From positions 1-11,117 of the forward strand of contig JAJRTP010000650.1 of assembly GCA_024278255.1 (NCBI GenBank): a stretch of DNA of 11,117 bases. Direction: 5' to 3'. Positions 5,979 through 11,117 of this stretch are shown piece after piece; the stretch's first letter is position 1; each line of letters opens with the position of its first letter. Source of the stretch: Chloroflexota bacterium (lineage in GTDB: Bacteria > Chloroflexota > Anaerolineae > Promineifilales > Promineifilaceae). The notes below the pieces were generated by a model, which worked only from the letters and a program-made list of their open reading frames with translations, searched no databases and was not told the DNA's origin. The translations under genes were made by a program, and so were the position numbers.

Positions 5979-7529
5979 TCACGGCTCAATCTCCGTTTGA
6001 ATACGCGCCGGGGTGTACGGGATGCGATCAAACCAGGTAGGCCAGACGGTGATTTGGGGCGGTTCGCGCAGGGGGAGGCGTTGGTAGAGGTAGGCCACGG
6101 CCGTATCCGGCGTCTGCCCCGTAATCGCCTCAATCTGCTCGGCCGGATTGACGTCGGCCGCCGCCAGCCCTTCGGCGACCATGGAAAATGTGACCCGGCC
6201 CGCTTCGTCTACGGCCGTTACATTCCCACTCTCAAAACGTATACTGTCCGGCACCAGGGTAAAGCCGGGGGGTACCAGCCCGGTTAGTGCTTCATATGAT
6301 ATACCCGACGCCTCGGTGGTGTTGACGGCCGTACCCGCCCATTCTGCCCGCATGAACAACGATAACCTGTCCGCCTGCTCGCCCACGTCATGGGAATATG
6401 TTTCATCCAGGATATTGACGACGCGAAGGGAGTTCGGCGTTAAAAATTCCCGCTCCGTCACCTGGCCTTCCATCTCCGCCAAAGCGGCCGCCTTCAGGTA
6501 TTGCAACACCTGGGCGCGCAACCGTTCCCGGTCTTCCACCGTTACTGCTTTGGCCGGGCGCGTGCCGCCACCTTCAATCGGCTCCAGATTGCGCACTTCC
6601 ACCTGGGCGGCCAGCGACCCTTCCACCTGATTGATGAGACCGGCCTCAACATTGCCTTGCGGTCCCGGTTCCTCGGCAATGACCTCAACTTCCACAGTGC
6701 TGTTGACCACGCCGGGCAGGCTGGCTTCGTTGAGGGTGCGGTAGGTTAGTTGACGGCCGTCTGACGTACTGACCCGCGTTCCCGCCGGAATCGTCACCGG
6801 TTGATCCAGCAGATTGACAAAGACCACCATCCCCCGCGCCGGCGCTTCTGCCACTTCAATACTGCCTGTCGGTTCCACTTCCGCCTGCCACTCGCTCATC
6901 GTCGTCAGGATGCGGGCCGGCACCAGATGGCGCTGGTAATCCACATCCTCAATCACCGGATCGGCCAGGATGGGCTGCTCAATGCGCAAGGGGAGGGCCT
7001 CCGGTTTCAGCGTCACCGTGGCACCCGGCACGGCGTACATAAAGGCCACGTACATCAAGGCAATCACCATAAAAAAGAGGAGGATGGCCCCGTAACGCAG
7101 CGCCCACCGCCGCCGCGTCGTGGGGGGCGAGAGGCGGCGATGCGCTTCTTCTTTGTCCGGGGCACTCATCCGGGAAACACGGCGAAAATCGGCAAAACGG
7201 CCGTCTCCATTCGTAGGCAGTCCCACCAGTTCCGACCGCTTGCGCCCCCGCCACCAACCGCGCCGGTTCTTGCGCGCCAGACCAATCGTGGCAAAAACAG
7301 GGATGCCCACCGCCCGCGCCTGCCGGGAAATCTCCACATCCGGCGTCACCAGCCCCACATCTATCCGCATTTCATCTGCATAACGGCGCAGGCGCACCAA
7401 ATCCAGCCCCTCCCGCAAGACGCCGCCATCCTCCGGCAAGACAAAGATCGCCTGCGTATCATGCGCCCAGTCCAACCGGTCGCTAATAGATACAATGTCG
7501 TCTTCTGCCTGAAGGGGAATTATTTGCAT
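5979..7529 (-). CDS. Single-pass membrane protein with baseplate-J-like domain
   Basis: The product is 516 residues. Residues 1-90 look like an alpha/beta (Rossmann-like) cytoplasmic domain: IFVLPEDGG, then LRRYADEMRIDVGLVTPD, then QARAVGIPVFATIG. A basic linker (about 86-145) leads to one membrane helix at about 146-168 (GAILLFFMVIALMYVAFMY). The rest should be outside the membrane. Residues about 228-340 carry baseplate-J-like features: a VTIPAGTRVST strand, VIAEEPGPQGNVEAGLINQV, and GGGTRPAKAVTVEDRERLRAQV. These resemble phage gp47/baseplate J and the cell-envelope proteins often annotated that way. No phage tail genes are present, so an envelope role is more likely than a contractile particle; this is inference. 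ATG 7529 has no strong ribosome site and lies 13 bases after the Uma2 stop, so coupling is plausible. Confidence 0.88.
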   Translation of the reverse strand: MQIIPLQAEDDIVSISDRLDWAHDTQAIFVLPEDGGVLREGLDLVRLRRYADEMRIDVGLVTPDVEISRQARAVGIPVFATIGLARKNRRGWWRGRKRSELVGLPTNGDGRFADFRRVSRMSAPDKEEAHRRLSPPTTRRRWALRYGAILLFFMVIALMYVAFMYAVPGATVTLKPEALPLRIEQPILADPVIEDVDYQRHLVPARILTTMSEWQAEVEPTGSIEVAEAPARGMVVFVNLLDQPVTIPAGTRVSTSDGRQLTYRTLNEASLPGVVNSTVEVEVIAEEPGPQGNVEAGLINQVEGSLAAQVEVRNLEPIEGGGTRPAKAVTVEDRERLRAQVLQYLKAAALAEMEGQVTEREFLTPNSLRVVNILDETYSHDVGEQADRLSLFMRAEWAGTAVNTTEASGISYEALTGLVPPGFTLVPDSIRFESGNVTAVDEAGRVTFSMVAEGLAAADVNPAEQIEAITGQTPDTAVAYLYQRLPLREPPQITVWPTWFDRIPYTPARIQTEIEP

Positions 7530-7542
7530 AGGGTAAGGCGTA

Positions 7543-8205
7543 TTACTCTAATGCTTGCAGCACAGCCGCCATATCATTTTGCAGTAATGCGGAAACATTC
7601 AGTCGTAAACCGGGAAAGACGCGGCTAGTAATGATGCCGTTCTCGTCAGGAGTCAGTTCTTTGTAAACCCCCTCGTCCAGATAGAACCAGTCAAGACGGC
7701 CGTCATAAATGCGCCACACCACGTACTCCTGCACCCCATTCCGCCGGTATACCGTCTTTTTCTCATACAAATCGTAGGAAGCACTGCTGGCCGCAATCTC
7801 TACAATCAATTCCGGCGGGCCTTCAAGGTAATCGTCGTCTGTGATGCGGGAACGGCCGCCTTTGTTCTCATCCAAACGCAAGAGCGCATCCGGCTGCACC
7901 TCGTTATCAGCATCCAGACGCACAGTGGCATTATCGCCCAAAATAATATCTACGTTAGCCGCACAGTAAACGCCTAACCACGTGATGATTTGCGCGTGTG
8001 GTTGACTATGACTAAGCAAATGAACTGGAGATGGCATATATACGACTCCTTCAATGAGTTCCGCTTTTTTCAGATGAGGCATGGCGGCGTAACGGCGTTC
8101 AAATTCCCGGCGGCTGAGACGCTCGCCCGGTTCTAAAGGGGGGATTGTCGGCAGCTTGAAAGGGAAAGTTACTGACGTTTGTTTGGTTTTTACGGCCGTA
8201 CTCAT
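7543..8205 (-). CDS. Uma2/DUF820 family protein (PD-(D/E)XK nuclease fold)
   Basis: The product is 220 residues, typical for the family (about 180-230). It shows the usual order: ELIEGVVYMPSPV (about 50-62), an EVQPDALLRLD strand with the Asp of the nuclease core, ELIVEIAASSASYDLYEKK with the Glu and Lys, and RRNGVQEYVVWRI. These are the acid-acid-Lys positions of PD-(D/E)XK enzymes, so the active site looks intact. The biological role is unknown for the family, which is expanded in Cyanobacteria and Chloroflexota. ATG 8205 has AGGATGAG a few bases upstream. It is followed closely by the membrane protein gene. A palindromic element lies between it and alaS. Confidence 0.93.
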   Translation of the reverse strand: MSTAVKTKQTSVTFPFKLPTIPPLEPGERLSRREFERRYAAMPHLKKAELIEGVVYMPSPVHLLSHSQPHAQIITWLGVYCAANVDIILGDNATVRLDADNEVQPDALLRLDENKGGRSRITDDDYLEGPPELIVEIAASSASYDLYEKKTVYRRNGVQEYVVWRIYDGRLDWFYLDEGVYKELTPDENGIITSRVFPGLRLNVSALLQNDMAAVLQALE

Positions 8206-8222
8206 AACTCATCCTGTCCCCG

Positions 8223-8278
8223 GTAGCCGCGGTATCCCTACCGCGTTTGCGCTTGCGCGGTAGGGATAGCGCGGCTAC
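8223..8278. repeat. Near-perfect 23-bp inverted repeat between alaS and the Uma2 gene
   Basis: The arms at 8223-8245 and 8256-8278 match at 22 of 23 positions (mismatch at 8232/8269), with a 10-base loop (8246-8255). The arms start GTAGCCGCG and end TACCGCG. The sequence is GC-rich with no T-run, so it is a REP/MITE-like dispersed palindrome rather than a terminator. Read on the minus strand it would encode Arg/Lys-rich peptide, which produces a spurious short frame here. No alaS terminator is evident between 8206 and 8330. Confidence 0.8.
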
Positions 8279-8330
8279 ATCCATCATTCATTTTACCACA
8301 ACATCCAACGTCCCGGACACCCTTCACGCA

Positions 8331-11021
<2,691 letters not shown>

Positions 11022-11037
11022 CTCTACTCCGTGTTTT

Positions 11038-11070
11038 AGGTGACAGGCACTTCTCAAGCGCCTGTCACCT
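11038..11070 (-). promoter_or_regulatory. Leader hairpin upstream of alaS
   Basis: The arms AGGTGACAGGC and GCCTGTCACCT pair perfectly over 11 bp. On the minus-strand RNA the pairing continues through a G-U and CTT/AAG to a GAG triloop, giving 15 continuous pairs; on the plus strand the same position is an A-C mismatch. No T-run follows (AAAACACGG), so it is not a terminator. It ends 16 bases before the alaS ATG, just ahead of the GGAG site. It could protect the mRNA 5' end or modulate translation, or be one copy of a dispersed repeat. Confidence 0.6.
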
Positions 11071-11080
11071 TGATCCTGAA

Positions 11081-11086
11081 ATTGTA
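11081..11086 (-). promoter_or_regulatory. Candidate -10 box for alaS
   Basis: TACAAT on the minus strand matches five of six bases of TATAAT. Transcription would begin near 11074, placing the leader hairpin at the very 5' end of the message. No convincing -35 hexamer is seen 16-18 bases upstream. Confidence 0.35.
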
Positions 11087-11096
11087 CCCCAGCAAC

Positions 11097-11110
11097 AAAA
11101 AACCGCCAGA
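11097..11110 (-). terminator. Possible 3' half of an intrinsic terminator of the upstream gene
   Basis: On the minus strand TCTGGCGG is followed by TTTTTT, the look of a terminator's descending arm plus T-run. The matching ascending arm would lie beyond 11117, so it cannot be confirmed. If real, alaS begins a new transcription unit. Confidence 0.3.
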
Positions 11111-11117
11111 CTGACTA

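Noticed and set aside
5979..7529. A prophage or contractile injection system
   Set aside because: Only one baseplate-J-like protein is present, with a membrane helix and housekeeping neighbours; no tail, capsid, integrase or lysis genes are seen.
7543..8205. A restriction or defence system built around the Uma2 nuclease-fold protein
   Set aside because: No methyltransferase, helicase or toxin partner is adjacent. Uma2 proteins are common singletons in such genomes.
8099..8287. A 62-codon minus-strand frame starting MMDVAALSLPRKRKRGRD
   Set aside because: Its N-terminus is the translated 8223-8278 palindrome, and the rest overlaps the Uma2 gene in another frame.
11022..11117. A T-box riboswitch controlling alaS
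   Set aside because: The leader is too short, and no T-box sequence, specifier loop or terminator/antiterminator pair is visible; only one hairpin is present.

Overview
The window looks like an ordinary chromosomal segment of a free-living bacterium. It is moderately GC-rich, and every gene I can support lies on the minus strand, so transcription runs from right (about 11080) to left (position 1). The closest match by protein style is Chloroflexota, probably Anaerolineae-like. The reasons are a DUF6483-type helical protein, a membrane-anchored baseplate-J-like protein outside any phage context, and the flavour of the MltG and lipoprotein sequences. This placement is inference; no 16S or marker search was possible.

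Layout in transcription order: alaS (alanyl-tRNA synthetase, 11021-8331) with a candidate -10 box and a leader hairpin; a Uma2/DUF820-type nuclease-fold protein (8205-7543); a 516-residue single-pass membrane protein with a baseplate-J-like domain (7529-5979); a NUDIX hydrolase (5883-5317); ruvX/yqgF (5312-4905); mltG (4854-3616); a shortened lipoprotein related to branched-chain amino-acid binding proteins (3625-2951); a DUF6483-like protein (2945-2274); prfB (2222-1127), which needs a programmed +1 frameshift; and an incomplete gene (1061 to beyond position 1). That last gene joins a histone-H1-like basic tail to a helical region and a PH-like beta segment. No gap exceeds 125 bases. Several genes overlap or sit a few bases apart (NUDIX/ruvX, mltG/lipoprotein, lipoprotein/DUF6483), so much of the block may be co-transcribed. 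The order alaS-ruvX-mltG also occurs in Firmicutes such as Bacillus subtilis; here three extra genes lie between alaS and ruvX.

Two sequence-level features stand out. First, the 8-base palindrome ACGGCCGT occurs 29 times in 11.1 kb, against about 0.2 expected by chance. All copies are inside genes, most often read as Thr-Ala-Val or Gly-Arg. This is a highly iterated palindrome like cyanobacterial HIP1, but with a different sequence. Second, almost every intergenic junction holds a different palindromic or inverted-repeat element (1086-1118, 3532-3605, 4874-4904, 5897-5975, 8223-8278, 11038-11070). One of these is translated as the N-terminus of the lipoprotein. I found no CRISPR array, tRNA, rRNA, transposase, phage module or defence island.
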